Part shown: positions 63,398 to 64,000 of the stretch, in pieces
Layout of the letters: the number at the start of each line of letters is the position of its first letter
How positions within the stretch are numbered: position 1 is the stretch's first letter
Origin: Cupriavidus agavae
GTDB lineage: Bacteria > Pseudomonadota > Gammaproteobacteria > Burkholderiales > Burkholderiaceae
Assembly: GCF_004217045.1 (NCBI RefSeq)
Contig: NZ_SGXM01000001.1
Coordinates: 682,001-746,000, forward strand
DNA length: 64,000 nucleotides
Reading direction: 5' to 3'
The notes under the pieces: generated by a model
Told to the model about the DNA's origin: nothing
Seen by the model: only the letters and a program-made list of their open reading frames with translations
Databases searched by the model: none
Made by a program: the position numbers and the translations under genes

Positions 63398-64000
63398 TTA
63401 ATGTGCGGTGGAATCGTCGTCGCGCGCCCAGTCACGGGCGCGATCCACGGCGCGATGCCAGCGCGCGATGCGGTGGCTGCGTTCGTCTGCCGACAACTTC
63501 GGCTCGAAGCGCTGCTCCACCTGCCACTGGTGGGTGATCTCCCCGGCGCTGGTCCAGTAGCCGGTGGCCAGGCCCGCCAGGTAGGCGGCGCCCAGCGCGG
63601 TGGTCTCGGTGACGCGCGGACGAACCACCACGGTGCCGAGCAGGTCGGCCTGCATCTGCATCAGCAGGTCGCTGCGCGAGGCGCCGCCGTCCACGCGCAG
63701 CTCGGCCAGCGAGATGCCGGCGTCCTTCTGCATGGCGTCGAGCACGTCCACGCTCTGCAGCGCGATCGATTCCAGCGCGGCGCGGGCGATATGCGGCCCG
63801 CCCGTGCCCCGCGTGATGCCGACCAGCGTGCCGCGTGCGAACGGGTCCCAGTGCGGCGCGCCGAGCCCGGCGAAGGCGGGCACCAGCACCACGCCGCCGG
63901 TGTCCGCGCACTGGCGCGCCAGCGGATCGACTTCGGGCGCGCTGTGGATCAGCTTGAGCCCGTCGCGCAGCCACTGGATCGTGGCGCCGCCCATGAACAC
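63398..64000 (-). CDS. glpK: Glycerol kinase, 3' part only
   Basis: The C-terminal 200 residues of glycerol kinase; the 5' part lies beyond the window edge, so this is an edge truncation and not a pseudogene. FGGY-kinase features are [29 protein letters not shown] and the signature [20 protein letters not shown]. It phosphorylates glycerol ahead of glpD in the same operon. Confidence 0.95.
   Translation of the reverse strand: MFMGGATIQWLRDGLKLIHSAPEVDPLARQCADTGGVVLVPAFAGLGAPHWDPFARGTLVGITRGTGGPHIARAALESIALQSVDVLDAMQKDAGISLAELRVDGGASRSDLLMQMQADLLGTVVVRPRVTETTALGAAYLAGLATGYWTSAGEITHQWQVEQRFEPKLSADERSHRIARWHRAVDRARDWARDDDSTAH

Noticed and set aside
63398-64000. Truncated glpK as a pseudogene
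   Set aside because: The frame is open to the window edge, so the missing 5' part is simply outside the window.

Overview
The window is high-GC chromosomal DNA from a betaproteobacterium of the Burkholderiaceae, most like Cupriavidus or Ralstonia. Three things point there: the rseA-rseB-mucD / lepA-lepB-(DUF4845)-rnc-era-recO-pdxJ-acpS-nagZ order, an EF-P with Arg32 next to its rhamnosyltransferase EarP, and the long antisense shadow frames typical of such DNA. No insertion sequence, phage, CRISPR array or rRNA was seen. The window opens at the start of rseA and closes inside glpK.

Layout. 1-11.7 kb is a dense plus-strand housekeeping run: envelope-stress control and periplasmic protease, EF4, signal peptidase, RNase III, Era, RecO, vitamin B6 and ACP enzymes, and NagZ. 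11.7-16.5 kb holds efp-earP (minus) and uvrC-pgsA (plus). 16.5-20.8 kb carries tRNA-Gly x2, tRNA-Cys, a CPA2 antiporter without a regulatory domain, a LysR/YeiH divergent pair and tRNA-Leu. 21-25.4 kb holds two small secreted or repeat proteins, a GlcG/HbpS-like protein and an iron/heme block (hemP, exbD, exbB, tonB) with two Fur-box-like sites. 25.6-35.8 kb holds a two-module AAA+ ATPase of unknown role, murI, class I fumarase, a YqhA-like membrane protein, acetyl-CoA synthetase, a sodium:solute symporter and tRNA-Ser.

36-61 kb is the most distinctive part. It contains an undescribed coiled-coil membrane protein and a 41-residue membrane peptide. Next comes a siaABCD-type switch (phosphatase, kinase, SiaC, diguanylate cyclase), downstream on the same strand of a complete nine-gene cellulose/phosphoethanolamine-cellulose cluster. 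That cluster has the unusual transcription order bcsB-bcsZ-bcsC-bcsE-bcsF-bcsQ-bcsA-bcsG-bcsR. Beyond a D-amino-acid-transaminase-like gene lie a GAF-GGDEF-EAL protein and a yfiRNB operon. In all, three diguanylate cyclase domains likely to be active, one GGDEF-EAL protein and two c-di-GMP receptors (BcsA PilZ, BcsE) sit within 24 kb, suggesting a local c-di-GMP circuit controlling exopolysaccharide. The window ends with glpD and the 3' part of glpK.

Gene functions are inferred from recognised motifs and order. No database search was run.
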